Position numbers and translations under genes: made by a program. This document shows, one piece after another, positions 1 through 6,854 of a DNA stretch of 10,721 nt; the stretch's first letter is position 1, and the number at the start of each line of letters is the position of its first letter. The notes beneath the pieces were generated by a model that had not been told where the DNA came from, ran no database searches, and was given only the letters and a program-made list of their open reading frames with translations. The stretch is from Candolleomyces eurysporus (Eukaryota > Basidiomycota > Agaricomycetes > Agaricales > Psathyrellaceae): positions 1 to 10,721 of the forward strand of contig JANBPK010000485.1 of assembly GCA_027579435.1 (NCBI GenBank), in the 5' to 3' direction.

Positions 1-123
1 CTCGTTTTGGAGAGTAAGGCTGAGGCGGTGTTCATCATCTCTAACCCCAAGCTCACCAAAAAGGTCGTCTACGGTATGGAGACGAGGGGTATTCCGGCTT
101 ATGGCGCTATCTTCGACTCTTAG
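1..123 (+). CDS. 3' end of an unidentified protein-coding gene (partial)
   Basis: The first 40 codons are open in frame 1 and end at TAG 121-123. The peptide contains AVFIISNPKLTKKVVYGMET and finishes RGIPAYGAIFDS. It has a mixed, protein-like composition with a Lys-Lys-Val-Val-Tyr stretch and a Gly/Pro/Tyr-rich tail, which looks like the compact C-terminus of a soluble globular protein, possibly an enzyme. No intron is visible inside this piece. The start and most of the gene lie before the window, so size, domains and function cannot be given, and I do not recognise the family. T-rich DNA just after the stop (around 235-260) resembles a fungal 3' UTR. The call that this is a coding end rests on the sensible peptide and its clean stop, not on homology. 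Confidence 0.6.
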   Translation, partial: LVLESKAEAVFIISNPKLTKKVVYGMETRGIPAYGAIFDS

Positions 124-1013
124 ATTCGCCTGCCGAAAAGGTTCTAGGGGAGGACGACGCTACGGACGAGTTTTTAGACCTTTAGATCTCAATGGATGAG
201 GTGGAAGCGCTAGTAGCCATCCCCTCTCCAACTAGTTTCTCGTTTTTCTTGTTTTTGTCAATGTTCACGCTCACGATCATCTATGTACCAACGAACTCTG
301 TATTATTATACGACGTCCCTGCGTGTACTGTATAGTCCTACCAGGTTCGACCCATCAATCAATGTTTACAACTTGTTGCACTACACTCGATCGTTGTGGC
401 TAACAGTGGGAACTGCAAACATTGCCTCTCCAAATGATACGTCAAAAGTTCATATAAAAGGGATACTTAAAGGTCCTTCTACATAGTACAGATTCTTGTA
501 CACCTGTATACCTTGAGAATACCTTTGGCGTAGGTATTTTACCTGGTACACTACGTAAGTTAATCGGAAATATTCTTGTGTGCGTCATTGCGATCGCCTC
601 CAGGCCAAGTCTTGCACCAATCTTACGCATCTGAGCCAACGAAAGGTTTGAAAATCTCCTGTCCAGCCGCCTCCGTTCACTTCTCCTATGTCCGAGTATA
701 AGAAACACTTGCTCGCTGAGCGACTGGTCCTCAGAATCCAACTTCCAGCCCACAACGCCTTCCCTTGACGCTTTCAGCTGACGAGCTAGTCTCTTCAACG
801 TCTTCTTGCTTCCTATCCACCTCTCGCTGCTGTGCATCGACGATAGCTTTGACAGCTATCTGGACCTATTGACTTTCTCTTCGACCCTTGGACTATCTGG
901 TGTTTCTCGTTCTTGCCTCCCCGCACCGCGCTACTGGCTAGCTTCGGAGACCTCTCTATAACCCACCCGCACACAACCCCGCTATCGTATTCCTCGCTCT
1001 AGTCCCCGTAACG
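124..1013. other. Intergenic region with no convincing gene
   Basis: About 890 nt separate the partial gene from the lectin gene. The left part is T-rich and probably 3' UTR of the first gene. The right part (about 880-1013) is pyrimidine-rich, as expected for the promoter and leader of the lectin gene. A 131-codon minus-strand ORF (442-837) is open here, but its product is very basic, has no recognisable motif and shows no promoter or splice context, so I do not call it a gene. A perfect 7-bp inverted repeat lies at 842-860. Confidence 0.5.
956..962 (+). promoter_or_regulatory. Possible TATA-like element of the lectin gene
   Basis: The sequence CTATAAC lies 52 nt before the ATG at 1014, in a C/T-rich stretch that continues to the start codon. 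That spacing suits a short fungal leader. The match is weak compared with the clear TATA boxes elsewhere in the window. Confidence 0.35.
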
Positions 1014-1751
1014 ATGTTGAACAAGATCTCGACTTACTTCTCCCTTTTCGCGTCCTCGCTCGTTCTCTTCGGTCCTTCTACCGTTTCTGCTGATCCCCAA
1101 TGGGGAAATAATAACGGTTGGAACCCTCCTCCCCCTCCTCCTCCTCAGTGGGGCAGAGCCATCCAGCTCCATCCTAACTGGAACTGGGGCAAGTGTTTGG
1201 ACGTGAGAGGAGCCGTATTTGCGAATGGGACGCCCGTTGATATGTACGTCCCATTAAGTTCCTTGACTTGGATCGGGTTTACTGACGAGTTGTTCACCTC
1301 AGCTTCGACTGTAACGGTACCCCTGCCCAGAATTGGATCGTTAATCGTGGAAGTACGAAGGTTCAGGTGGCTGGTACAAACTTTTGTCTCGACGCCGGCG
1401 AGTGTGAGTGCCTTCTTCATTCGATTTCCCATTTTGGCTCCGCTACCTCTGCTCGTTGAAAACACGAACTAACACATCGTTATCGTAGGGCCGAACTCTG
1501 GCACGCAGCTCAAGATTTGGACCTGCTACAACAACCTTCCCGCGCAACAGTGGTGGTATACGGACGATAACAGGATAGCTTTGCAGAATCGAGGTGCGTA
1601 ACTTTCTCCATTCCCCTTCTACCCCCCTCACTAATTACTACGTCCTCTTGCAGGATTCTGTCTGGACCTTACAAACAGTGGCAGCTGGAACGGCAATATT
1701 ATGCAGATCTGGGCCTGCACAAATAACAACCCCAACCAAGTTTGGGTCTAA
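1014..1751 (+). CDS. Secreted ricin-B-type (beta-trefoil) lectin, four exons
   Basis: Spliced model: exons 1014-1243, 1303-1403, 1489-1593 and 1654-1751, giving 177 aa and ending in TAA. The introns (59, 85 and 60 nt) have GTACGT, GTGAGT and GTGCGT donors and CAG/TAG acceptors, and splicing restores one frame. Residues 1-26 form a signal peptide (likely cut after VSA). A Gly/Asn/Trp stretch and seven prolines (38-44) make a linker. Residues 48-177 form one ricin-B domain, with three KCLDVRG/FCLDAG/FCLDLT segments (starting at 60, 104 and 147) and QxW motifs QNW 86-88, QQW 130-132 and QVW 174-176. This family binds sugars; ligand and role here are unknown. No catalytic domain is attached, so it is a lectin module, not a two-chain toxin. 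It is probably secreted to the cell wall or medium. The least certain splice point is exon 2/3, which gives Trp111. Confidence 0.9.
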
Positions 1752-2441
1752 GTCATCTTCGCCGAAGACGAGCGCAGGATAGTAGGGGTGTGAGATGATG
1801 GTGATGTTGGTGGTAGATCGTGGCGTGCGGGTTGTAGACGTGAATGAGCAGCAGATGGACGAGTAAGGAAAAGAGTTAGTCAGAGCGCGCCCAGTAGTGT
1901 TTACGGTGGATTTGAAGATGTTCGGTTTGGAAGCCGTCTTCAGTTCAGGGAGGGTTTATGGCGGGGCAGGGCGCTGGTCGCATTGTTGGTCTTCTCGATG
2001 TATTCTTGTAAATCCTCCAAAAAGAAAAGACCGTTCCTTGTTTGTCAACTTTCAACGGGTTGGAGCGTCTTAATTTAGATTGTGGGTGGCGAGACATCTG
2101 ATATGATGATCTCAGTGGCAGGCTTACGGAATTCCAATCACCGAACACTATATACCCTTCTGAACGAGAAATCTCCGAGGGACTAATTACTCACCAGCTT
2201 ACCCCTGGATTTGGGGCCGGCGAGGATCGGCAAGGATCGTCATTAAATGATAGAACCAGGTCAAACCGAGGGACCGACACGGCTCAAGATACAATCATCC
2301 AAAGCAAGCGTTGCTTTGAGTCTTTGCAAGAGACGTTGATCCTACAGTCTGCCATCCAATTCGATCTCATGACAGTATACTAAGTAATTCTGGCAGGGAC
2401 ACCTGCGGTGCGGTGGGTAACCAAGTTGGACCTCACTATGT
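1752..2441. other. Intergenic region downstream of the lectin gene
   Basis: About 690 nt without a recognisable gene. The first part is G/T-rich with many GATG-like words and is likely lectin 3' UTR. I found no clear AATAAA signal. A 67-codon minus-strand ORF at 1945-2148 has no features that support it. The region ends where the duplicated unit begins. Confidence 0.5.
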
Positions 2442-2632
2442 TGGATTCTGGGAGGGTCAGTCTTACTTTTAACTCAAGCGTATAATTTGGGTGTAATCGA
2501 TGTCCAGCCAGCTATTCAGCTGGGGTATCTCTTTCGCCATCGCCGCATGCCTCTTCCTTGAAATGAGTCACAACGACCTCAATCCCTCTGCCATCGGGAA
2601 CGTCGAGCTCATCGAGCGGGATCCATTGTGCG
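2442..2632. repeat. Repeat element R, copy 1 (shorter copy)
   Basis: This segment matches 6564-6854 at both ends: TGGATTCTGGGAG at the left, and a long near-identical block (about 2544-2632) that encodes the minus-strand fragment at the right. Relative to the other copy it lacks roughly 100 nt inside, with the break just after CTATTCAGCT (about 2521). It abuts duplicon copy A, whereas in unit 2 about 1.6 kb lies between them. A deletion in this unit explains that most simply. Confidence 0.8.
2512..2632 (-). pseudogene. Truncated C-terminal fragment of an unidentified gene, copy 1
   Basis: Reading the minus strand from 2632 towards 2512 gives a peptide starting WIPLDELDVPDGRG, continuing IEVVVTHFKEEACGD and stopping at TAG (plus-strand CTA 2512-2514). 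The core is almost identical to the longer fragment at 6722-6964, and most nucleotide changes are silent or sit in the tail, which supports the minus strand as the ancestral coding strand. There is no start codon or upstream exon here: homology stops at 2632, where the sequence switches to duplicon copy A. The C-terminal tail (about eleven residues) differs from the other copy because an internal deletion moved the stop. I do not recognise the family. Confidence 0.5.
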
Positions 2633-2692
2633 TAGGGACTTGCCACACCTTTACTCAAACTGCTCAAGCCCCCAAGCACACGGAACCGTTAG

Positions 2693-2700
2693 TATAAATA
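2693..2700 (+). promoter_or_regulatory. TATA box before the broken 262-aa gene (copy A)
   Basis: TATAAATA is conserved exactly at 8523-8530 in copy B. It lies about 100 nt before the first ATG of the long frame (2796). An ATG overlaps its 3' end (2700) and is in frame in this copy, but the matching frame is closed by TAG in copy B, so I do not use it as the start. Confidence 0.6.
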
Positions 2701-2795
2701 TGGTCCTTGTACGATTGGTTTTGTCCCCCCATCACACATGCTCGAAGAACACACCCAAAACTGACCAACAGGTGGCTGATCAGAACTATCCCATC

Positions 2796-3573
2796 ATGCC
2801 CCTTACTCGTAACATGTCGTTCGCGTATACCCCGGCGACGAGTTCTTGGCCGTCGGCCGGGCGCTACTCACTCCTGTGTGCTCAACACCCGTTCACCATT
2901 GTCGATAACGGACTAATGACTCCCGGGGAAGGACCCAACGCCGATTTCTAGGGCCCTGGTCGATCCGTGACAGGTCGAGACGCCCTATTCGTATGGGACG
3001 GTGACTTTCAGGTTGACCGCTATCCATTTGGACCGACTGTCGACGCTGCAGATATTCTTCCTACAGAAGCAATGGATCTCGAGTCTCGGAGTGCCCGGCG
3101 GTCTGGTGGAGAGGTACCTCCGGATGGACACGAGGGTGATCCCTGTTTCTTTGACACATCTCGCGATGAGGACACTCAGACTACGCTGAACGTCTGCTCA
3201 TGCACCTTCATCTGTTCTTTGCCCAGCAGCACTCACCCTAAGCATGGATGTAGTCGAGTCTTCCTCCTAAACGACTTCTATGCGCATTCACCTCGACCCA
3301 TTTTACAAAGAGGGGGGGGTGGCATCGCCCCTCGCGCTGACCACTGGTCCCACGACGAATGAGACTCACAAATGCGAGAAGATTTTGAGGGTTGATCCTT
3401 CCGACCATCTCCCCAAATTTCGAAAGGAAAAGTCGAAAAGTGTCGTAAGGCATATTTTCAGACATGGTAGCGAGATGGATGCGGCTCAGCCTGCGGGATA
3501 TAAGGTGAGGAGGGTGGAAGATGGGACTTCGGTGAGGTTGGGTTCCAAGTGCCGAGTCACTTGGGATCCATGA
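2796..3573 (+). pseudogene. Disrupted copy of the 262-aa unidentified protein gene
   Basis: This is the copy A partner of the intact ORF at 8624-9412. The frame opens MPLTRNMSFAYT and follows the paralogue codon for codon to TAG 2949-2951, where the paralogue has TGG (Trp). After the stop the frame stays open to about 3288. There an 11-nt deletion (present in copy B as 9117-9127) shifts it, and the C-terminal third continues in another frame to TGA 3571-3573. A G8 run at 3312-3319 and a one-base loss shortly after form a second, self-compensating pair of shifts. Excluding the breaks, about one residue in five differs from copy B, which suggests relaxed constraint. A TATA box and the 3' flank are both retained, so transcription may persist. 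Read-through of a single stop would not yield a full protein because of the frameshift. Confidence 0.75.
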
Positions 3574-3989
3574 TATCTCGCTTCTTCCACTTCATGTATC
3601 TTTCGATTTTGTTTTTCCGATTCTGATTCACGACACACTGTTTCTCATGACCTACAAGTTACACTCACGAATTCACACGTAATTAAGTTTGGGCTTTGTC
3701 AATCACGCCACAATCTCACAGCTCTGTTCAAACGCGAATGAGGCCTCAACATTTCTCCGAGTTGCCCTTCGTTACTTCAAAAAACCCGTTTGAATTTCGA
3801 ATGCCGATAGGTCAGAATCAGCGAGGGGGAAGTGAATCAAATCTTGTCTGAAACAGCCACCTATTGGGTAAGTGTTCTGTCATTCAACGTTACAGTTGAC
3901 ATAGTGTGTGACATGTTCCTGGACATCCCTTGAGCTCACTTCCGATGCTTTTGAATTTCGCTTGAGACTTAACCATATAACCACTGGCC

Positions 3990-4110
3990 CAAGTCCGAGC
4001 TGCCCATGACAGGGGCGCCAAGCATCCCGGCTACTTCCCGTCAACAGCGCCCGTAGTCACGCTCACCATACCTCAGCCTGTAGGCGCCAATGTAATTACT
4101 TTGTACTTTC
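3990..4110 (+). repeat. Degenerate internal repeat, unit 1 of copy A
   Basis: AAGTCCGAGCTGCCCATGA, followed by CCGGCTAC, GGCGCCAATG and TTACTTTGTACTT, recurs in order, with looser spacing, at about 4693-4830. The copy B counterparts are near 9745-9860 and 10425-10530. It appears to be an older duplication inside the ancestral unit, made before the large duplication. Confidence 0.45.
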
Positions 4111-4369
4111 CAAATTATTTCAAGTCTCCACCGCCACCATCTCAGGCTCCTAAACATCAGTGCAAGGTGCCAGTGACATACTCTCAGGCTCTAGTGATGC
4201 GAATTGCACGGGTTTTGCAAACCAGAATTTCTTTGCTACACCTTAACCAAAAAATCTCAAAAATATTAAGATCAACAACGAGAGATAGTTTATCCAACTT
4301 TCAACATATCTTTCTCTTCTTTCACATTTATTAAATCCCCTTATTCAATTAGTATATGCAGAAGTGTGC

Positions 4370-4370
4370 N
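4370..4370. other. Undetermined base (N)
   Basis: A single N precedes an A7 run. It marks an assembly or polymorphism ambiguity and lies outside any called exon. Confidence 0.95.
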
Positions 4371-4423
4371 AAAAAAATATTGTGTAAACTTGCCCTTGCA
4401 TTCCACTGGCCCGGATTGCACAG

Positions 4424-4593
4424 ATCTCTCCAACACTAGGGGCAATCGACGGTTTTCTTCTCGGCATCGTCTCGAAGCTGGAAGATATCAGTAAGAGCTA
4501 TATCATTTTTTGTGCATTCTCCATTGAAATAGACTTCATGTCAAACCGATGTTCTCTTCAGCAGCCATCAGGGAAACCATCACTAAGGATTGA
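4424..4593 (+). pseudogene. Possible last two exons of an unidentified small gene, copy A
   Basis: A candidate exon at 4424-4490 follows GCACAG and reads ISPTLGAIDGFLLGIVSKLE, then DI. It ends at a good GTAAGA donor (4491). A 71-nt intron to 4561 leads to a short exon reading AIRETITKD and stopping at TGA 4591-4593. In copy B both peptide ends are kept (IDFLLGIVSKLEDI and AITETITED), with a donor at the same place and an acceptor at a corresponding but not identical site. That is better than chance for non-coding DNA. No upstream exon or start could be found in either copy, and the first exon has indels between copies, so this is probably a decayed gene. IDGFLLGIVSKLED loosely resembles IDDIVAGFLPLLED in the small gene at 7111, which may be a relative. 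Confidence 0.35.
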
Positions 4594-4605
4594 TAGTCGT
4601 ATGTC

Positions 4606-4737
4606 ATGTCTTCTGTACATTTCTCTTCGGATTCCTTCAAAAAGCTCAAACTCCCCCTCGAAATGGAACTACAAAAAAGCGTCAACCAGTGGAAAGTCCG
4701 AGCAGCCCATGAAACGATTACCAAGAGCACCGGCTAA
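4606..4737 (+). CDS. Conserved 43-codon small ORF, copy A
   Basis: The ORF starts ATG 4606 and stops TAA 4735-4737. The peptide begins MSSVHFSSDSFKKLKLPLEM and ends VRAAHETITKSTG. Copy B has a 43-codon ORF at the same place with no net indel, the same stop and an identical RAAHETITK core, although the middle third has diverged. It starts only 12 nt after the stop of the candidate exon above, and its tail (HETITK) echoes that exon's tail (RETITK), so the two may derive from one repeated exon rather than being separate genes. The composition is amphipathic and basic, with no signal peptide or known domain. QWKVRAAHETITKSTG also vaguely recalls QWKAAEAVNVSNGT in the 7111 gene. It could be a real microprotein, a displaced exon or chance retention. 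Confidence 0.3.
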   Translation: MSSVHFSSDSFKKLKLPLEMELQKSVNQWKVRAAHETITKSTG

Positions 4738-4871
4738 CGGCCGGGAACGCTTTGGGCGCTTGGGCGCCCGTGACAGCTCTTACCAAAATTCAATTGCCCT
4801 GCACGCGCCGAGTGGGCTTACTTTGTACTTACCCGAGCGGGCTAGGAGCTCCCGTCAGTATAGAGGCAAGG

Positions 4872-4879
4872 TATAAAAA
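4872..4879 (+). promoter_or_regulatory. TATA box of the six-exon secreted precursor gene
   Basis: TATAAAAA lies 170 nt before the ATG at 5042, which implies a leader of roughly 130-140 nt. The surrounding 140 nt (about 4858-4997) are the best preserved part of the whole duplication, with about six differences from 10566-10705 by eye. The leader is C/T-rich. No intron was recognised in it. Confidence 0.7.
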
Positions 4880-5041
4880 CTAGGGAATGTGGAAGTCGAA
4901 ACAGTAGTGCTCGGTCACCACTCAAATTCTCTCCCTCCCATTGAACTAAGGGCCGGTCCCAGTTGTTCATAGGTCTCTACCACATCTACATCCTCACTTC
5001 TCAGCCATACCTTCATCCCTTTGATTTTACCCCTCTTTAAG

Positions 5042-6030
5042 ATGGTTGCCATCCGACTTCTCCCATTCGCTACCGCTGTCTTTCTCAGTGTGCTGCACAC
5101 AGAACTTGTTACCGCTCGTCCTCTGCACAGAGAGGTGTGCCTTCAAAGTCTCAAAAGCCTCTCGAGGTTGCTAACCACTCCGTTCAGGGTCTGAGTCTTC
5201 GTTCGCTCGGTTCTGAAGCCTACGATGACGGTGCAATCGCTCTTCGTGAGCTATTCGACGAGGTGAGTACACAGGCTTCATTTGACCTCCAAGACAGTCA
5301 ATTCATATATCGTATAATCGGTTTTCATCTAATTTGTGTGTCATTTGACCTTTAGGGTTTGCTTGAGTATTTCTCAAGAGAGCGGAAGGGCCAACCTGGG
5401 GCGAGAGACGCATCGCCTCCGCCATCCCGTCCGCCAACACCTCCACCTCCACCTCCGCCTCCTCCATCGGGCGGTAGCACTTCACAAGGGGGGTCGAAGG
5501 GGAGGAGGAGCTTTGACGAGGTAGGTCTTAAGGCTGCACCGCCAGTTCTCTCATCCCAGCTCATTCCTCATAATATACTGACTAAAAAACCAACCTACTG
5601 AAACAGGATGACTTTGAGGAGCTCGTTCGACGCATAATCCTTTCTGAAGCTGAGATTCGACTAAACTTCCCTCCGCCTCCTCCTCCCGTCCCAGGAAACC
5701 CTGCGACCAACAAGCCGCTTCCCCCGAGGCCAGTGACGCCCCCTCCCCCTGTCCCTGGGAAGCCGGCGAACAACAAGCCTCTCCCCGCCAAGCCGAAAGG
5801 CAAGAGAAGCTTTGATGAGGTACGATTCAGCTGGGCTTTAGATGCGAGTCAACTGTAACTAACTCTCCCTGCTGTGATAGGATGGATTCGAGAGGAGAGC
5901 TATTTTGGACGAGGTGAGCAATAGGGTGAATTTTGGATTATAAACTCCTTCATGGCTGACTATCAACTCTATCCAGATTGTCGAGGAGCTGTTACGCCGG
6001 GATTACTTCGATGATATGGATTTGGATTAA
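5042..6030 (+). CDS. Secreted repeat protein, candidate Kex2-processed peptide precursor, six exons
   Basis: Exons 5042-5134, 5188-5262, 5356-5520, 5607-5819, 5881-5913 and 5977-6030 give 210 aa. The five introns (53-93 nt) are all phase 0, with GTGTGC, GTGAGT, GTAGGT, GTACGA and GTGAGC donors, AG acceptors and CTAAC/CTGAC-like branch points. Every internal exon ends in a GAG codon, after FDE, FDE, FDE and LDE. Residues 1-25 are a signal peptide (cut after VTA). Residues 75-90 are nearly all proline. Residues 139-153 and 160-174 are two related units (VPGNPATNKPLPPRP / VPGKPANNKPLPAKP). Dibasic sites at 106-107, 119-120, 177-178, 187-188 and 200-201 would free SFDEDDFEELV, SFDEDGFE, AILDEIVEELL and DYFDDMDLD. 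This is the layout of fungal Kex2-processed repeat proteins, which enter the secretory pathway and are cut in the Golgi. Peptide function is unknown. It could instead be a cell-wall protein. The gene model is solid; the processing is inferred. Confidence 0.82.
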
Positions 6031-6109
6031 ATAGTTGTCACCGCGACTGCAATGCATGCAACGGTAGTGATAGACGTACGAGGGAAATATATAGTAGCTG
6101 GATTGCTCA

Positions 6110-6115
6110 AATAAA
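6110..6115 (+). promoter_or_regulatory. Polyadenylation signal of the precursor gene
   Basis: AATAAA lies 80 nt after the stop codon at 6030, followed by T-rich sequence. It is the only canonical signal well placed after a gene in this window. Confidence 0.6.
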
Positions 6116-6563
6116 AGCCACATTGCATTTCTGTCTTCACCCTGTCGAAGTATCTCGTTCAGATGGGCTGGGGAATGGATGGAGAGTTTCGCGTCGGGGG
6201 CAAGAGGCCGGAATCAACATCGCCCGCCTCCAAGCGCGGCCAATCCTGATCCATATTGAATTCCAATCAATCAAGCCCTAATAACGACAAAGTGCTTAAT
6301 GACGAGCAGCGGCAACGAATCAACAGTTGACCAAGTGGGGAATACCTAATTGCAAAAGTACGACGGAAACGAGGTAGAAGTAATGGCTATGTACAATAAT
6401 ATCAAAAAAAAAATGAGTAGGAGTAAGAATAGTGGCATCTGGACGGGAGTGAAATGTCGAGAAGACGAAGAGGATAACGATCAATGTGTAGGGCTGAGAC
6501 AGGTCAGAGGGGTAAACTGAAAGAATAGAGCATGGCGGGTGAACGAGAATACAAGTATGATGA
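6116..6563. other. Intergenic region between precursor gene and unit 2
   Basis: About 450 nt with no ORF of note, including an A-rich stretch near 6400-6420. It resembles nothing else in the window, so it appears to belong to the 3' flank of the precursor gene in unit 1. The duplicated sequence restarts at 6564. Confidence 0.5.
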
Positions 6564-6854
6564 TGGATTCTGGGAGAGTCAGTCTTACATTTGACTCAAG
6601 CGTATAAATTAGGGGTAATTGATGTCCACCCAGCTATTCAGCTTGTCTCTTCCTTTCCCACCTTCTGCACTGTGACAAGCTCGAAGCCGGTCTTCGAACG
6701 TCAACACACGATCTTCATCTACTACGTCTCTATACCCCTGCTATCCGTATCTCTGTCGCCATGACTGCATGCGTCTTCCTTGAAATGAGTCACAACGACC
6801 TCAATCCCTCTGCCATCGGGAACGTCAAGCTCATCGAGCGGGATCCATCGTGCG
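6564..6854. repeat. Repeat element R, copy 2 (longer copy)
   Basis: This segment is homologous to 2442-2632 and marks the start of the second tandem unit, 4122 nt after the first. It contains roughly 100 nt absent from copy 1 (about 6634-6740). Its right-hand homology ends at GTGCG (6850-6854), where copy 1 jumps to duplicon A. Confidence 0.8.

Larger units (their letters stand above)
3574..4423. other. Non-coding and decayed part of duplicon copy A
   Basis: The first 100 nt are T-rich, with a TTTCGATTTTGTTTTTC stretch shared with copy B, and look like a 3' UTR. From about 3986 to 4330 a long frame is open (HPGYFPSTAP and onward), but the same frame closes quickly in copy B, so it is not a conserved gene. 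The block around 3990-4110 resembles 4690-4830 (see the repeat entry). The rest holds nothing I can name. Confidence 0.5.
2639..4997. repeat. Segmental duplication, copy A
   Basis: The segment is homologous along its length to 8470-10705, in the same orientation. It runs from TTGCCNCAC at the left to CATCCTCAC at the right. By eye, identity is roughly 90% over the coding part (19 differences in 181 positions around 2771-2951), lower in the middle, and about 96% in the last 140 nt. Differences include an 11-nt deletion near 3288, an extra stretch of about 59 nt (3842-3900), and many small indels between 3900 and 4500. The right end covers the promoter and leader of the gene at 5042. One undetermined base (N) lies at 4370. 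Confidence 0.9.

Noticed and set aside
442..837. 131-codon minus-strand ORF upstream of the lectin gene
   Set aside because: The product is strongly basic and without motif. There is no TATA box, splice context or second copy to support it.
1145..1465. 106-codon minus-strand ORF across the lectin gene
   Set aside because: It is a shadow of the lectin exons, whose spliced plus-strand frame gives a clear ricin-B domain.
2500..2697. 65-codon plus-strand ORF starting MSSQLFSW with a signal-like N-terminus
   Set aside because: In the other copy of element R the same frame stops after 17 codons, and the frame spans the junction with duplicon A. The conserved frame is on the minus strand.
3238..3465. 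Minus-strand ORF conserved in both duplicons (also 9095-9319)
   Set aside because: Both are short antisense frames, conserved only because the DNA was duplicated. The plus-strand frame is far longer in copy B.
4538..4876. 112-codon plus-strand ORF in copy A
   Set aside because: It starts inside a candidate intron and runs into the promoter of the next gene. Copy B does not keep this frame.
5135..5187. Apparent frameshift at the start of the precursor gene, suggesting a pseudogene or a 14-nt intron
   Set aside because: A 53-nt intron with GTGTGC, CTAAC and CAG in this span restores the frame, so no defect is needed. The plus-strand frame that reads through it (5137-5355) is intron translation plus exon 2.
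5352..5803. Glycine-rich minus-strand ORFs (5352-5564 and 5582-5803)
   Set aside because: They are antisense images of the proline-rich exons of the precursor gene.
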